A DNA stretch of 64,000 nt. It comes from Streptomyces sp. ML-6. GTDB lineage: Bacteria > Actinomycetota > Actinomycetes > Streptomycetales > Streptomycetaceae. The notes beneath the pieces were generated by a model that saw nothing but the letters and a program-made list of their open reading frames with translations, was not told where the DNA came from and searched no databases. Position numbers and translations under genes: made by a program. Location of the stretch: positions 3,863,001 to 3,927,000 of the forward strand of contig NZ_JAOTIK010000001.1 of the NCBI RefSeq assembly GCF_030116705.1, read 5' to 3'. The stretch's first letter is position 1. Each line of letters starts with the position of its first letter. This document shows, piece after piece, positions 26,628-41,703 of the stretch.

Positions 26628-27170
26628 ATGAGCACCTTCAAGGCCAAGAGCATCTGGACCGCCTTCATCACCGCCTTCTTCGCGCTTCTCGCCGCACTGG
26701 GCCTCATGGGCGCCACGGCGGCGGCCACGGAGAACGGTGCGGCGGAGCCGACCACCACGAACCAGGAGCACACGGGTGCGACCGCGGCAACCGCGACCAC
26801 CCCGTCGGCGCGATGGGCCCTTCCGCGTGACACGGCCCTGCCGCCCACGATGAAGCAGCGCATCCGCGCCGAGGCACACGGCTCCTCGCCCGCCACCCGC
26901 CACCTGTCCGACGGCACCGCGAACACCGAGGACGCCACGGGCACCGGCAACACCACAAGCACCGGCAACGCCACGGACTCCCGCGACACCGCGAGCGCCG
27001 GCAACATCGCGAGTACCGCGAGCGCCGTAAACACTGCGAGCACCACGAACACCAGCAGCACCACGAACACCGGTGGCACGGTGAAGACCGAAGGCACCCC
27101 GCGCACCGACCGTCTCGCCCGCACCGCCCCCGCAGCCCCGACGGGGAACGCGGCCCTCCTCCCACCGTGA
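26628..27170 (+). CDS. Secreted Thr/Asn/Ala-rich low-complexity protein
   Basis: 180 aa; ATG with GTGAGGGG seven bases upstream. N-terminus MSTFKAKSIWTAFITAFFALL reads as a signal peptide or anchor (helix about 8-32). A short conserved-looking block (ARWALPRDTALPPTMKQRIR, about 61-80) precedes the HLSDGTAN segment, then a degenerate repeat rich in Thr, Asn, Ser and Gly (units like NTTSTGNAT, NTASTTNTSS) to about 150. The repeat expands through near-identical ACC/AAC codons and probably varies between strains. It may correspond to the streptomycete DUF6344 group; this name is from memory and unsure. Function unknown. Confidence 0.7.
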   Translation: MSTFKAKSIWTAFITAFFALLAALGLMGATAAATENGAAEPTTTNQEHTGATAATATTPSARWALPRDTALPPTMKQRIRAEAHGSSPATRHLSDGTANTEDATGTGNTTSTGNATDSRDTASAGNIASTASAVNTASTTNTSSTTNTGGTVKTEGTPRTDRLARTAPAAPTGNAALLPP

Positions 27171-27200
27171 CGACCGCACACCGCACGACCGACGCCCCCG

Positions 27201-27230
27201 AGCCCCCGGCCCCGCCCCGGGGGCTTCTTC
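27201..27230 (+). terminator. Terminator after the Thr/Asn-rich gene
   Basis: Nine-bp stem AGCCCCCGG / CCGGGGGCT with a 7-nt loop, followed by TCTTC. Confidence 0.7.
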
Positions 27231-27398
27231 ATGCCCCTGCGGCCCGCACACCGGGCCTCCCGGCCCACCCCGCCCAGGGGCCCGGAAGCACCCAGAGGCC
27301 GGTCCGCTCCCCCCGACCGGCCCGGCCCCGCCCCCACAACTCCCGCCCCCCTCCTGCCCGCACGGCCGGCAGGACGACGGCGCACTGATCCCACAACG

Positions 27399-27436
27399 CG
27401 TAAGGCCCGTATCTCCGAGGAGATACGGGCCTTACG
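27399..27436 (-). terminator. Terminator downstream of tRNA-Ile
   Basis: Perfect 18-bp stem (CGTAAGGCCCGTATCTCC and complement) with a 2-nt loop, 10 bp past the 3' end of the leftward tRNA-Ile. Confidence 0.85.
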
Positions 27437-27445
27437 TCGTCATTG

Positions 27446-27519
27446 TGGGGCTAACAGGATTTGAACCTGTGGCCTCATCCTTATCAGGGATGCGCTCTAA
27501 CCAACTGAGCTATAGCCCC
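27446..27519 (-). tRNA. tRNA-Ile (anticodon GAT)
   Basis: 74 nt on the minus strand. Acceptor GGGGCTA against TAGCCCC, D arm TAGCTCAGTTGGTTAGAGC, anticodon loop CTGATAA giving GAT, T arm ACAGGTTCAAATCCTGT, discriminator A. The tRNA-Ile next to gyrA is the usual actinobacterial arrangement. Confidence 0.97.
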
Positions 27520-27589
27520 GCCGCGCTGCGCGCTGACATCTGAAGATTAGCGCACGTCGGGGCCAGTCCCAAAATCGATACCCCGCGCC

Positions 27590-28258
27590 CTACTCGTCCT
27601 CGGCCAGCGTCAGCTCGACACCGCCCACGAAACCCGCCGACAGGTTGTAGATGAAGGCCCCGAGCGTCGCCAGCGCGGTCGCCAGAACCACGTCGATCAC
27701 CGCGATGACCGAGGTGAAGATCAGCACCCTCGGCAGCGACAGGAACGACTGGAGGTCGAACCCGTTGCTCTCGTTGGAACCGGTGGCCTCGCTGATCGTG
27801 CCGCCCACGGTGGAGAAGACGCCCATCGCGTCCATCACCATCCACAGCACCGCCGCCGCCACCACCGTGCAGATGCCCAGCGCGATGGACAGCAGGAAGC
27901 TGACCTTCATCACCGACCACGGGTCGGCCTTGGCCACCCGCAGACGGGCCTTGCGGGTGCGCGGGGTCGTCCGCGCCCCCGTGCGCGGCCGGCGGGCCGC
28001 CTGCGCGCCTCCGGCACCCCCTGCGCCGCCCTGCGTCCCGCCCGCGGGCGAGGGGTACGCCTGCGGCGGGTGGTACGGCCCGCTCGCCTGCCCCGGCGCG
28101 GGTGCGCGCTCGCCGGGCAACGGCCCGGCCGCGTAACCCTCGTACTGGGGCTGAGGCCCCCGGGTGTCCGTCACAGTGCCCCCTTGGGAGTCCGTGGCAG
28201 GGCCACGGGCACCGTTCGTTCCGGAAGCGGCCGAACCGGCGCCCGTGGCTCCACTCAC
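27590..28258 (-). CDS. DUF3566 membrane protein
   Basis: 222 aa; starts 3 bp after the gyrA stop, so it is cotranscribed with gyrBA. Residues 1-100 are Gly/Pro/Ala-rich low complexity; then the DUF3566 domain with RKARLRVAKADPWSVMKVSF, a membrane helix at about 120-143, a loop with a conserved GSNESNGFDLQSFLSL-type segment, and a second helix at about 178-200. The family is conserved downstream of gyrA in actinobacteria; function unknown. C-terminus is acidic (ELTLAEDE). Confidence 0.9.
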   Translation of the reverse strand: MSGATGAGSAASGTNGARGPATDSQGGTVTDTRGPQPQYEGYAAGPLPGERAPAPGQASGPYHPPQAYPSPAGGTQGGAGGAGGAQAARRPRTGARTTPRTRKARLRVAKADPWSVMKVSFLLSIALGICTVVAAAVLWMVMDAMGVFSTVGGTISEATGSNESNGFDLQSFLSLPRVLIFTSVIAVIDVVLATALATLGAFIYNLSAGFVGGVELTLAEDE

Positions 28259-28261
28259 GCT

Positions 28262-30886
<2,625 letters not shown>

Positions 30887-30933
30887 TGCTGGTCAAAGTC
30901 CTTTCGAGCGGCGGCTTGGCTGGTGCGGCCGAC

Positions 30934-33475
<2,542 letters not shown>

Positions 33476-34066
33476 TCAGCCGTAGGTGTCGCCCGGGCCG
33501 ATGCTCCCCGGCGCCCGCAGCGGACCGAACCTGCGCTGCGGGCCGCCCGGCCCCAGCACCTTGATCAACCTGACCGTGCCGTGCCCCAGGTCCGCGTTCA
33601 GCCGGGCCACCAGCTGGGGCGCCAGCAACCGCAGCTGCGTCGCCCACGCCGTCGAATCGCACTGCACCGTGAGCACCCGCTCGTCCGGCTCCTCGTCGTA
33701 CCGCAGCGGCACGCAGTGCTTGGCCAGATCCTCACCGACGATCTGCGGCCAGCGCCCCATCACCCCGCCCACCGCCGCGGGCGTCTCCCAGCCCCGCTCG
33801 GTGATCAGCCGGTTGATCGCCGCGCCCAGCGGCAGCGGATCACGCCCGTCCGCCCTCGCCCCCGACCGCAGGCCGCCACCCCGCCTGGCCTGTTTCCTCT
33901 GCTGCGCCGCTGCGCCCCGCGCCCGCGCCTGCTCCTTCGCCGCGCGCAGCGCCACCCGTGCCAGGTCGACCCCCGACGGCTCCGGCACGCTCTTCCCGCT
34001 CCTCCCGCCGGGATGCTCCCGCGCCGGCTCACCGGCCGCGCCCGGCATCTCGCCGAAGCCGCTCAC
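33476..34066 (-). CDS. DUF721 (DciA-like) protein
   Basis: 196 aa; GTG at 34066 overlaps the recF stop by 4 bp (GTGA). The N-terminal half is basic and Ala/Arg-rich; the DUF721 core (about 100-170) has [20 protein letters not shown], then [15 protein letters not shown] and [23 protein letters not shown]721 includes DciA, which loads replicative helicase DnaB in bacteria lacking DnaC. Context among recF, dnaN and dnaA fits a replication role. Not biochemically shown for this protein. Confidence 0.9.
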   Translation of the reverse strand: MSGFGEMPGAAGEPAREHPGGRSGKSVPEPSGVDLARVALRAAKEQARARGAAAQQRKQARRGGGLRSGARADGRDPLPLGAAINRLITERGWETPAAVGGVMGRWPQIVGEDLAKHCVPLRYDEEPDERVLTVQCDSTAWATQLRLLAPQLVARLNADLGHGTVRLIKVLGPGGPQRRFGPLRAPGSIGPGDTYG

Positions 34067-35193
34067 AGCCGCTCCACCGCCCCCGCGGACACCGCGTACC
34101 GCGCCCCCGCCAGCACCCCCGGGACGTCGTCGTCCACCGCGGCCGTCACCAGCACCTGCTCGCCCGGGGCCACCAGCTCGGCCAGCCGCTCGCGGCGCCG
34201 CGCGTCCAGCTCCGCGAAGACGTCGTCGAGCACCAGCACCGGCTCGTTGCCCTCGCCGCGCAGCAGCTCGTACGAGGCCAGCCGCAGCGCCAGCGCGTAC
34301 GACCAGGACTCGCCGTGGCTCGCGTACCCCTTGGCCGGCATCCCCCGCAGCCCCAGCAGCACGTCGTCGCGGTGCGGGCCGACCAGCGTCACGCCCCGTT
34401 CGATCTCCTGCTTGCGCACGTCCGCCAGGGCGGCGATCAGCCGCTCGTACAGCTCCTCGCGGCCACCGGCCGACCCCACGTCCGCCCCGACCGAGCTGCG
34501 GTACTCCAGCGCCACCGGGCCGCCGCCCGGCGCGACGTCCCCGTACGCCTTGTCCGTCAGCGGCTGCAGGGTGGCGATCAGATCCAGCCGCTGCGCCAGC
34601 AGCTCCGCGCCCACCCGGCCCAGGTGCTGGTCCCACACGTCCAGCGTGGACAGGTCCATCGACCGGCCGCCGTGCCGACGTGCCATCGCCGCCGACTTCA
34701 ACAGGGTGTTGCGCTGCTTCAGCACCCGCTCGTAGTCCGAGCGCACCCCCGCCATCCGCGGCGACCGCGCCGTGATCAGTTCGTCGAGGAAGCGCCGGCG
34801 CTCCCCAGGGTCGCCCTTGACCAGCGCCAGATCCTCCGGCGCGAACAGCACAGACCGCACTATCCCCAGCACATCACGCGGTCTGACCTGCGACGATCTA
34901 TTGATGCGGGCCCGATTGGCCCGGCCGGGATTGAGCTCCAGCTCGATCAGCTGAGAACGCTCTCCCTGGGTCACGGCGGCCCGTACGACAGCCCGCTCCG
35001 CGCCCATCCGCACCAGCGGGGCGTCGGAGGAGACCCGGTGGCTGCCGAGCGTCGCGAGATAACCGACCGCCTCGACCAGGTTCGTCTTGCCCTGGCCGTT
35101 GGCCCCCACGAACACGGTGACGCCCGGATCGAGAGGCACCTCGACCCGGGCGTACGAGCGGAAATCGGCCAGCGAGAGATGCGTGACATGCAT
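34063..35193 (-). CDS. recF: Recombination and replication-repair protein RecF
   Basis: 376 aa from the ATG opening [19 protein letters not shown]; the open frame upstream is not conserved. SMC-like ATPase: Walker A GANGQGKT at 30-37, signature region [20 protein letters not shown], Walker [14 protein letters not shown]. Loads RecA at single-strand gaps. First of the recF-DUF721 coupled pair; gnd ends 80 bp upstream. Confidence 0.97.
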   Translation of the reverse strand: MHVTHLSLADFRSYARVEVPLDPGVTVFVGANGQGKTNLVEAVGYLATLGSHRVSSDAPLVRMGAERAVVRAAVTQGERSQLIELELNPGRANRARINRSSQVRPRDVLGIVRSVLFAPEDLALVKGDPGERRRFLDELITARSPRMAGVRSDYERVLKQRNTLLKSAAMARRHGGRSMDLSTLDVWDQHLGRVGAELLAQRLDLIATLQPLTDKAYGDVAPGGGPVALEYRSSVGADVGSAGGREELYERLIAALADVRKQEIERGVTLVGPHRDDVLLGLRGMPAKGYASHGESWSYALALRLASYELLRGEGNEPVLVLDDVFAELDARRRERLAELVAPGEQVLVTAAVDDDVPGVLAGARYAVSAGAVERL

Positions 35194-35229
35194 GGTGTAC
35201 GCCGACCTTTCCGGCTTCCTGCTCCGTGC

Positions 35230-35250
35230 TTCGTGGAGGGGCCGGACGCC
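35230..35250 (-). terminator. Probable terminator after gnd
   Basis: GGCCGGA pairs with TCCGGCC across a 7-nt loop, 24 bp past the gnd stop and upstream of recF. Confidence 0.5.
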
Positions 35251-35273
35251 AGGTCCGGCCGCTTCCCGTGCGG

Positions 35274-36152
35274 CTACTTCTTGCTCTCGACCGCGTGGCC
35301 ACCGAACTGGTTGCGCAGCGCGGCGATCATCTTCATCTGCGGGGAGTCCTCCTGGCGCGAGGCGAACCGCGCGAAGAGCGACGCCGTGATCGCGGGCAGC
35401 GGCACCGCGTTGTCGATCGCGGCCTCCACCGTCCACCGGCCCTCGCCGGAGTCCGCGGCGTAACCGCGGAGCTTGTCCAGGTGCTCGTCGTCGTCCAGCG
35501 CGTTGACCGCCAGGTCGAGCAGCCAGGAACGGATGACCGTGCCCTCCTGCCAGGACCGGAAGACCTCGCGCACGTCGGTGACGGAGTCGACCTTCTCCAG
35601 GAGCTCCCAGCCCTCGGCGTAGGCCTGCATCATGGCGTACTCGATGCCGTTGTGGACCATCTTCGCAAAGTGACCGGCGCCGACCTTGCCCGCGTGGACG
35701 GAACCGAAGTCGCCCTCGGGCTTCAGCGCGTCGAAGACCGGCTGGACCTTCGCCACGTTCTCGGCGTCGCCGCCGTACATGAGCGCGTAGCCGTTCTCCA
35801 GGCCCCAGACCCCGCCGGAGACTCCGCAGTCCACGAAGCCGATGCCCTTGATGCCCAGCTCGACGGCGTGCTTCTCGTCGTCGGTCCAGCGGGAGTTCCC
35901 GCCGTCCACGACGACGTCGCCGGGCGACAGGAGACCGGCCAGCTCGTCGATGGTGGCCTGGGTCGGGGCGCCGGCCGGAACCATCACCCAGACGACCCGG
36001 GGGCCCTTCAGCTTGCCCACGAGCTCTTCGAGACTGTGGACATCGGAGACGTCCGGGTTGCGGTCGTAACCGATGACGGTGTGGCCTGCGCGGCGGATGC
36101 GCTCGCGCATGTTGCCGCCCATCTTGCCGAGGCCGACGAGACCGAGCTCCAT
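35274..36152 (-). CDS. gnd: 6-phosphogluconate dehydrogenase, decarboxylating (short form)
   Basis: 292 aa, the short bacterial form (the E. coli type is about 470). Dinucleotide-binding GLGKMGGNM at the N-terminus, [29 protein letters not shown] and substrate-binding [15 protein letters not shown] with the catalytic lysine. Converts 6-phosphogluconate to ribulose 5-phosphate in the pentose phosphate pathway. Its position between dnaN and recF is conserved in Streptomyces but metabolically unrelated to replication. ATG start. Confidence 0.96.
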   Translation of the reverse strand: MELGLVGLGKMGGNMRERIRRAGHTVIGYDRNPDVSDVHSLEELVGKLKGPRVVWVMVPAGAPTQATIDELAGLLSPGDVVVDGGNSRWTDDEKHAVELGIKGIGFVDCGVSGGVWGLENGYALMYGGDAENVAKVQPVFDALKPEGDFGSVHAGKVGAGHFAKMVHNGIEYAMMQAYAEGWELLEKVDSVTDVREVFRSWQEGTVIRSWLLDLAVNALDDDEHLDKLRGYAADSGEGRWTVEAAIDNAVPLPAITASLFARFASRQEDSPQMKMIAALRNQFGGHAVESKK

Positions 36153-36242
36153 CAGAGATTCCTTAAGCGTTGTGCCGATTCGTACCCGGAGTCGAGCCTA
36201 CGCCCGGCCGGGGACGGACCGCCGGGACAGACCGCCGGACGG

Positions 36243-36280
36243 CCCGACGGGCCCGCCCGGTGCCGGGCGGGCCCGTCGGG
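36243..36280. terminator. Perfect 18-bp hairpin between dnaN and gnd
   Basis: CCCGACGGGCCCGCCCGG at 36243-36260 pairs exactly with 36263-36280 across 2 nt. Lies just downstream of dnaN (leftward), so it ends the dnaN transcript. No U tract. Confidence 0.85.
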
Positions 36281-36318
36281 ACTGCCGTGACAGACCCCGT
36301 CCGGGCCCGGCCGCGAGG

Positions 36319-37449
36319 TCAGCCGGAAAGGCGGACCGGCATGATCAGGTACTTGTAGGCCTCGTCCGCCTCGGCGTCCACGGCCGGGCGGCCGCTGAGC
36401 AGCGCGGGCTTCGTGGACGTCGTGAAGGAGAGCTGGGCGACCGGGGAGTCGATCGCGCTGAGCCCGTCCAGCAGGAAGGTCGGGTTGAAGGCGATCGAGA
36501 TGTCCTCGCCCTCCAGCACCGCGTCGACCCGCTCCACAGCCTGTGCGTCGTCGCTGGAACCCGCCTCCAGGATCAGCACGCCCTGCTCGAAGCTGAGCCG
36601 CACCGGGGTGTTCCGCTCGGCGACGAGGGCCACACGCTTGACGGCCTCGACGAACGGGGCGGTCTCGATGACCGCGACCGAGTTGAACTCGGTGGGGAAC
36701 AGCGTGCGGTACTTCGGCAGGTCGCCCTCGAGCAGTCGCGTGGTGGTCCGCCGGCCTGCCCCCTCGAAACCGATCAGGCCCTCACCGGCACCCGAGCCGG
36801 AGAGCGCCAGGGTCACCGTGTTACCGCTGGTCAGGGCTTTGGCGGTGTCCAGCAGCGTCTTGGCGGGCACCAGGGCGACGGCCGAGGCGTCCGGGTTCTC
36901 CGGCTTCCAGAGGAACTCGCGGACCGCGAAGCGGTAGCGGTCGGTGGAGGCCAGGGTGACCGTGTCGCCCTCGATCTCGATGCGCACACCGGTCAGCACC
37001 GGCAGCGTGTCGTCACGGCCTGCGGCGATGGCGACCTGGGCGGCGGCGGAGGCGAAGACCTCACCGGGGACGGTGCCCGTGGCGGTCGGCATCTCCGGCA
37101 GCGCCGGGTACTCCTCCACAGGAAGGGTGTGGAGGGTGAACCGCGAGGAGCCGCAGACCACGGTCGCCCGTACACCGTCTGTGGAAATCTCCACCGGACG
37201 GTTGGGGAGGGCGCGGCAGATGTCGGCGAGCAGCCGGCCGGAGACGAGCACCGTGCCGTCCTCCTCGACCTCGGCGTCCACCGAGACCCGGGCCGACACC
37301 TCGTAGTCGAAGCTGGAGAAGCTGAGGGCGCCGTCCTCGGCCTTCAGCAGAAGGCCCGCGAGAACGGGCGCCGGCGGACGGGCCGGGAGGCTACGGGCCA
37401 CCCAGGCCACAGCCTCCGCGAGTACATCGCGCTCCACCCGGATCTTCAC
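36319..37449 (-). CDS. dnaN: DNA polymerase III beta subunit (sliding clamp)
   Basis: 376 aa from the GTG at 37449 (VKIRVERDVLAEAV), with AGGAGG upstream; a longer open frame runs into oriC and is not real. Three clamp domains: ISTDGVRATVVCGSSRF, LPVLTGVRIEIEGDTVTLAS-type second domain, and the C-terminal LIMPVRLSG end. Forms the dimeric ring that tethers polymerase to DNA and binds RecF-pathway and mismatch proteins. Separated from gnd by a perfect hairpin. Confidence 0.98.
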   Translation of the reverse strand: MKIRVERDVLAEAVAWVARSLPARPPAPVLAGLLLKAEDGALSFSSFDYEVSARVSVDAEVEEDGTVLVSGRLLADICRALPNRPVEISTDGVRATVVCGSSRFTLHTLPVEEYPALPEMPTATGTVPGEVFASAAAQVAIAAGRDDTLPVLTGVRIEIEGDTVTLASTDRYRFAVREFLWKPENPDASAVALVPAKTLLDTAKALTSGNTVTLALSGSGAGEGLIGFEGAGRRTTTRLLEGDLPKYRTLFPTEFNSVAVIETAPFVEAVKRVALVAERNTPVRLSFEQGVLILEAGSSDDAQAVERVDAVLEGEDISIAFNPTFLLDGLSAIDSPVAQLSFTTSTKPALLSGRPAVDAEADEAYKYLIMPVRLSG

Positions 37450-38636
37450 CGGAACCGCCTCCTGCTGTTGCTCGCTCGCCCTGCTGGCCTTCGTCGTCTG
37501 GATCGGGTCTCCCGCCGACTGGGGAGGGAGGACGCCGGGAACCAGTCTGACGTACGGCACCGACACTCGGTGCTGCTCGGGGTCAAGTCGCGACAAGAGG
37601 CCCGGAGCGCTCCGGCCCCGAGTTGTGCACAGCCCCCACTTCGAAGCGGATTCCGAGCTAACTCTAGTCGGCAGTAGTAGTAGGGCCTGTGGAAACCGTG
37701 GATAACCTCGTTGCCGCAGGTCAGACCCAGTTTTTTGTCCACTGCTCCTGTGGGCGGCACCGGTGGACAACACGGTGCTTCTGTGGATTCCCGAAAGTTC
37801 TGCACACCCCATGCACAGGGCAGGGCACTTTCTCCCCAGGGCCGTCCCCAGTTTTACCCAGGTTCCCCACAGCCCAACCGACCCTCTTGGTGTGACGCCT
37901 TTCACTCGGCGCGGTGACGAGCGGTGTCGCGTTGCCGAACAGTGGACAGAGGTGTGGAGAAGCTCGAGGAAGTTGGGGACAACGAGGGCGTGCCTGTGGG
38001 TCACCGGTGGACAACATCATTGGCGGCCTGTGGACGAATAGTTTGTCCACAGGCTGTGGATTATTGTTGGCCACAAATCCCCAGGGTTGTGACCTGGCCT
38101 GATGGAGTATCGGCAGTCGCCCCTGTGGAAGCAATATGGACAACTTCCGGATCCCCAGGCTGTGGAGGGGAAAAACTGCCCAGATCTGTGGAGAACAGCA
38201 GGTCGGCGGCAGGTATTCGAACACCGAGGTGTCGCCGAAGCCCCGGAGAAGGGGCCGGGCAGGGGTCCGGAGCCGTCGTGGAGACGGCCCTGCGGGGGTT
38301 CCACAGGAGGTTCCGAGGGGTTCGAGCCCGGCGCAGGACGGCCCTGGGCGAAGACGCGGGAGCATTCGGGGCGGGCGGGGCGAGCAGCCCGGGCGGGGTG
38401 TGATTCCGGGGTGTGGCTCCGGGGCTGGGCGAGCAGCCTGGGCGGGACGTGGCTCCGGGGCCGGGGCACGCGGGAGCGGTTGGCCATGCACGGGGCGGGC
38501 CGGGAACTACAAAGGCGCCCGGGGAACCCTGCTGAGGGGTCCCCGGGCGCCTTCGTGACGCGTATGGAGCGCGGGGGAACGGAGCGTGGGGCGCAGCGCG
38601 CCGCGCAGGCGGTCGCGCCCGTCTGCGCGTGGTCCG
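37450..38636. other. oriC: Origin of replication oriC
   Basis: 1187 bp of non-coding DNA between dnaN and dnaA, the usual Streptomyces oriC. DnaA boxes related to TTGTCCACA occur in both orientations, many within about 500 bp: forward 37735-37743, 38043-38051 (exact), 38067-38075; reverse 37688-37696, 37698-37706, 37762-37770, 37782-37790, 37941-37949, 37953-37961, 38006-38014, 38029-38037, 38055-38063, 38124-38132, 38135-38143, 38187-38195. The densest group is 37941-38195. A shorter, less GC-rich stretch (about 37660-37740 and 38030-38095) may melt first. The right third (38240-38510) is G-rich and lacks good boxes. Confidence 0.95.
38512..38553 (-). terminator. dnaA terminator
   Basis: AAGGCGCCCGGGGAACCC pairs with GGGTCCCCGGGCGCCTT (17 bp, one bulged A). 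On the leftward strand it follows the dnaA stop at 38637. Confidence 0.85.
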
Positions 38637-40433
38637 TCAGCCGTTCTTGATGCGGTTGGTGAGCTCGGTGACCTGGTTGTAGATGGAACGCCGCTCCGCC
38701 ATCAGCGCGCGGATCTTCCGGTCCGCGTGCATCACCGTCGTATGGTCGCGGCCGCCGAACTGCGCGCCGATCTTGGGCAGCGAGAGGTCGGTGAGCTCCC
38801 GGCAGAGGTACATGGCGATCTGGCGCGCCGTCACCAGCACCCGGCTGCGCGACGTTCCGCAGAGGTCGTCCACCGTCAGGCCGAAGTAGTCCGCGGTCGC
38901 CGCCATGATGGCCGTCGCCGTGATCTCCGGCGCCGAGTCCTCGCCGCCCGGGATCAGGTCCTTCAGTACGTGTTCGGTCAGCCCGAGATCCACCGGCTGG
39001 CGGTTGAGGCTGGCGAAGGCCGTGACCCGGATCAGCGCCCCCTCCAGCTCCCGGATGTTCCGGGAGATGCGGGAGGCGATGAACTCCAGTACTTCCGGCG
39101 GGGCGTTGAGCTGCTCCTGCACTGCCTTCTTGCGGAGGATCGCGATCCGCGTCTCCAGCTCCGGCGGCTGCACATCGGTGGTCAGACCCCACTCGAACCG
39201 GTTGCGCAACCGGTCCTCCAGGGTCACCAGCTGCTTGGGCGGCCGGTCCGAGGAGAGCACGATCTGCTTGTTGGCGTTGTGGAGCGTGTTGAAGGTGTGG
39301 AAGAACTCCTCCTGCGTCGACTCCTTGCTCGCCAGGAACTGGATGTCGTCGACCAGCAGGATGTCCACGTCGCGGTAGCGCTTGCGGAAGGTGTCGCCCT
39401 TGCCGTCGCGGATCGAGTTGATGAACTCGTTGGTGAACTCCTCGGAGCTCACGTACCGCACCCGGGTGCCCGGGTAGAGGCTGCGGGCGTAATGCCCGAT
39501 GGCGTGCAGCAGGTGGGTCTTGCCGAGCCCGGACTCCCCGTAGATGAAGAGCGGGTTGTACGCCTTGGCGGGTGCCTCGGCGACCGCGACGGCGGCGGCG
39601 TGCGCGAACCGGTTGGACGCGCCGATGACGAAGGTGTCGAAGAGGTACTTCGGGTTCAGCCGGGCCGCCGGTTCGCCGGGGCCGGGTGTGGCTGCGGGCT
39701 GCGAACCCATCGGGCCCCCGCCGCCGGGCCGCCCGGTGCCGGCGCCGCCCTGGCGGTGCTGGTGCTGGGGCTCGGGCAGCTCGGGGCGCTGCGGTTCGTA
39801 GCCCTGGCGCTCGGGCGGCTGCGGACGGTAGTCGTGCTGCGGCTGCTGGGGGCGGCCCCCCGCGTACGGCTCGCGCCACTGCTCCGTGGCGCCCTCGCGG
39901 TCCTGGAACCCGCCGAGCCGGGGCTGCTGCCAGGAGAGGTCCTCCTGGGTGCGCGGCCAGGCGCCGGGCTCGGGGCGCTGCTGCTGGTAGTCGGGGTAGG
40001 CCGGCCGTGCGGTCGGCATGCCGTCGTCCGAGGGCCGGTGCCCGTATCCGTCGTACGCGTCGTTGTGCTGCCGCTCGTCGTGCTGCTGGCCCGGGTAGCG
40101 GTGCTGCTGGGGCTGCGGGGACTGGTGCATCGGCGGTGCGGGCGGGCTCGGGGGCTCGCCCGCGGAGTCGTCGACGGTGATCGCGATGCGGATCGGGCGG
40201 CCGCATTCCCGGCTCAGCGTCTCGCTGATGAGCGGCGCGAGCCGGCCCTCCAGGACGCGCTTGCCCCATTCATTGGGGACGGCGAGCAGGGCGGTGTCGG
40301 CCACCAGCGCGAGCGGCTGGCAGCGCTCGATCCACTGCTTGTCCTTCGGCTCGATGCCCTGCTGGCCCTCCCCGAGGAGTTGTTCCAGCACGCGTGGCCA
40401 CACTGCGGCAAGATCGGCAGGTACGTCAGCCAC
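38637..40433 (-). CDS. dnaA: Chromosomal replication initiator DnaA
   Basis: 598 aa from the GTG opening [15 protein letters not shown]; a longer frame from 40541 lacks support. Domain I 1-90; domain II about 90-265 is extremely long, rich in Pro, Gln, Gly, Arg and Tyr, typical of Streptomyces DnaA. The AAA+ domain has Walker [10 protein letters not shown] near 297-305, Walker [10 protein letters not shown] and the arginine finger region [10 protein letters not shown]. Domain IV ends with the DnaA signature [16 protein letters not shown]. Binds the boxes in oriC and probably the exact box in its own upstream region (40574-40582). Confidence 0.99.
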   Translation of the reverse strand: MADVPADLAAVWPRVLEQLLGEGQQGIEPKDKQWIERCQPLALVADTALLAVPNEWGKRVLEGRLAPLISETLSRECGRPIRIAITVDDSAGEPPSPPAPPMHQSPQPQQHRYPGQQHDERQHNDAYDGYGHRPSDDGMPTARPAYPDYQQQRPEPGAWPRTQEDLSWQQPRLGGFQDREGATEQWREPYAGGRPQQPQHDYRPQPPERQGYEPQRPELPEPQHQHRQGGAGTGRPGGGGPMGSQPAATPGPGEPAARLNPKYLFDTFVIGASNRFAHAAAVAVAEAPAKAYNPLFIYGESGLGKTHLLHAIGHYARSLYPGTRVRYVSSEEFTNEFINSIRDGKGDTFRKRYRDVDILLVDDIQFLASKESTQEEFFHTFNTLHNANKQIVLSSDRPPKQLVTLEDRLRNRFEWGLTTDVQPPELETRIAILRKKAVQEQLNAPPEVLEFIASRISRNIRELEGALIRVTAFASLNRQPVDLGLTEHVLKDLIPGGEDSAPEITATAIMAATADYFGLTVDDLCGTSRSRVLVTARQIAMYLCRELTDLSLPKIGAQFGGRDHTTVMHADRKIRALMAERRSIYNQVTELTNRIKNG

Positions 40434-40814
40434 AGGGCACGCTTTCTCGCTGGTCCCACGAATGTGTGGTTCTCGGGACGGGATGGTTCGGGATGGGTGA
40501 GGACCGGCAGGCAGGAAGAAAAAGCACCGGAGCCCAGCCACGGTAGTCAGGGCGACCCGCGTCGTTCAAGTTGTTGTCCACAGGCTGTGCACAGTGGCGG
40601 GTATCGAGGAGCCGGTTTGACCGGATGGCGTAGCCGCGCGTACCGTGACCAGGTCGAGTTGTCGATGGCTGCTGCCGCCTGCCTCCGATGGGCAAAGATC
40701 ACGATCTGTGATTGTGAAGCGGTGCACTAGAGCGTTTACGCGAGTCTCTCGTGGGCGCACGGTGACAGCCAGGCGATGTCCCGCCAACACACGAGTCATT
40801 TCTGGAGCCCCCGA
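40434..40814. promoter_or_regulatory. dnaA/rpmH divergent promoter region
   Basis: 381 bp without a gene. An exact DnaA box lies at 40574-40582, followed by CTGTGCACA at 40585-40593, so dnaA autoregulation is likely. The right side carries the rpmH leader and GGAG ribosome site. Promoter hexamers are not assigned. Confidence 0.7.
40574..40582 (+). promoter_or_regulatory. Exact DnaA box upstream of dnaA
   Basis: TTGTCCACA, 141 bp upstream of the dnaA start codon; the site expected for autoregulation by DnaA. Confidence 0.8.
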
Positions 40815-40952
40815 GTGAGCAAGCGCACCTTCCAGCCGAACAACCGTCGTCGCGCGAAGACCCACGGCTTCCGGCTGCGTATGCGCACCCGTGCCGGCCG
40901 CGCGATCCTCGCGTCCCGCCGCAGCAAGGGTCGCGCCAGCCTGTCCGCCTGA
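40815..40952 (+). CDS. rpmH: 50S ribosomal protein L34
   Basis: 45 aa, GTG start with GGAG upstream; too short for most ORF filters. Opens [19 protein letters not shown] and ends with [12 protein letters not shown]; the basic [18 protein letters not shown] core is diagnostic of L34. First of the rpmH-rnpA-yidD-yidC operon; rnpA follows after 20 bp. Binds 23S rRNA. Confidence 0.98.
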   Translation: MSKRTFQPNNRRRAKTHGFRLRMRTRAGRAILASRRSKGRASLSA

Positions 40953-40972
40953 TCGCTTTAACAGGTCATGAC

Positions 40973-41344
40973 GTGCTGCCTACCGAGAATCGGCTGAGGC
41001 GGCGCGAGGACTTCGCGACCGCGGTACGTCGAGGGCGCAGGGCCGGCCGCCCGCTTCTCGTCGTCCATCTACGCAGCGGTTCAACGGACCCGCACGCGAC
41101 TGGGGAGAACGCTTCCCCGCCGCGTGCGGGTTTCGTTGTCAGCAAAGCAGTGGGTGGAGCGGTGATACGCACAGCGGTGAAGCGCAGGCTTCGCCATCTG
41201 GTCCGCGATCGGCTCGCGCTGCTGCCCCCCGGTAGCCTTGTTGTGGTACGAGCGCTGCCCGGAGCGGGCGACGCCGACCATGATCAGCTGGCCCGAGACC
41301 TGGATGCCGCTCTCCAGCGGCTGCTGGGAGGGGGCGCGCGATGA
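40973..41344 (+). CDS. rnpA: Ribonuclease P protein component
   Basis: 123 aa, GTG start. [20 protein letters not shown] at the start and the RNR-like basic block ([20 protein letters not shown], about 60-80) fit RnpA. It assists the RNase P RNA in removing tRNA 5' leaders. Overlaps yidD by 4 bp (ATGA), so translation is coupled. Typical length. Confidence 0.97.
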   Translation: MLPTENRLRRREDFATAVRRGRRAGRPLLVVHLRSGSTDPHATGENASPPRAGFVVSKAVGGAVIRTAVKRRLRHLVRDRLALLPPGSLVVVRALPGAGDADHDQLARDLDAALQRLLGGGAR

Positions 41345-41700
41345 AGTACCCGCTGCTGGCTCTCATCAAGCTGTACCAGTGGACGATCAGCCCACTCCTC
41401 GGGCCTGTCTGCCGTTACTACCCGTCGTGTTCCCACTATGGATACACGTCGATCGACCGGCACGGGGCGATCAAGGGGACTGCGTTGACGGCCTGGCGCA
41501 TCCTGCGGTGCAATCCGTGGTCACCCGGTGGCGTGGACCATGTTCCACCACGCAAACGTCCGCGTTGGCATGAACTCCTGCGTAATGCCATGCGCGGTGG
41601 CAAGGGCGGGGACTCCGCCGCTGACGTGCCTGCCCGGGGATCGGTCTCAGAACCCCCGGGCCCGGCCGCAGAGACTTCGCCCAATGCTCAAGGAGCCTGA
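41341..41700 (+). CDS. yidD: Membrane protein insertion factor YidD
   Basis: 119 aa. The core [20 protein letters not shown], then [15 protein letters not shown] and [12 protein letters not shown], are hallmarks of YidD, with conserved Cys residues. Acts with YidC in membrane insertion. A disordered C-terminal tail is longer than in E. coli. Overlaps rnpA; yidC starts 3 bp later. Confidence 0.96.
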   Translation: MKYPLLALIKLYQWTISPLLGPVCRYYPSCSHYGYTSIDRHGAIKGTALTAWRILRCNPWSPGGVDHVPPRKRPRWHELLRNAMRGGKGGDSAADVPARGSVSEPPGPAAETSPNAQGA

Positions 41701-41703
41701 TTA

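Noticed and set aside
37689..38650. Short ORFs inside oriC
   Set aside because: They cross DnaA boxes, lack ribosome sites and do not resemble any protein.
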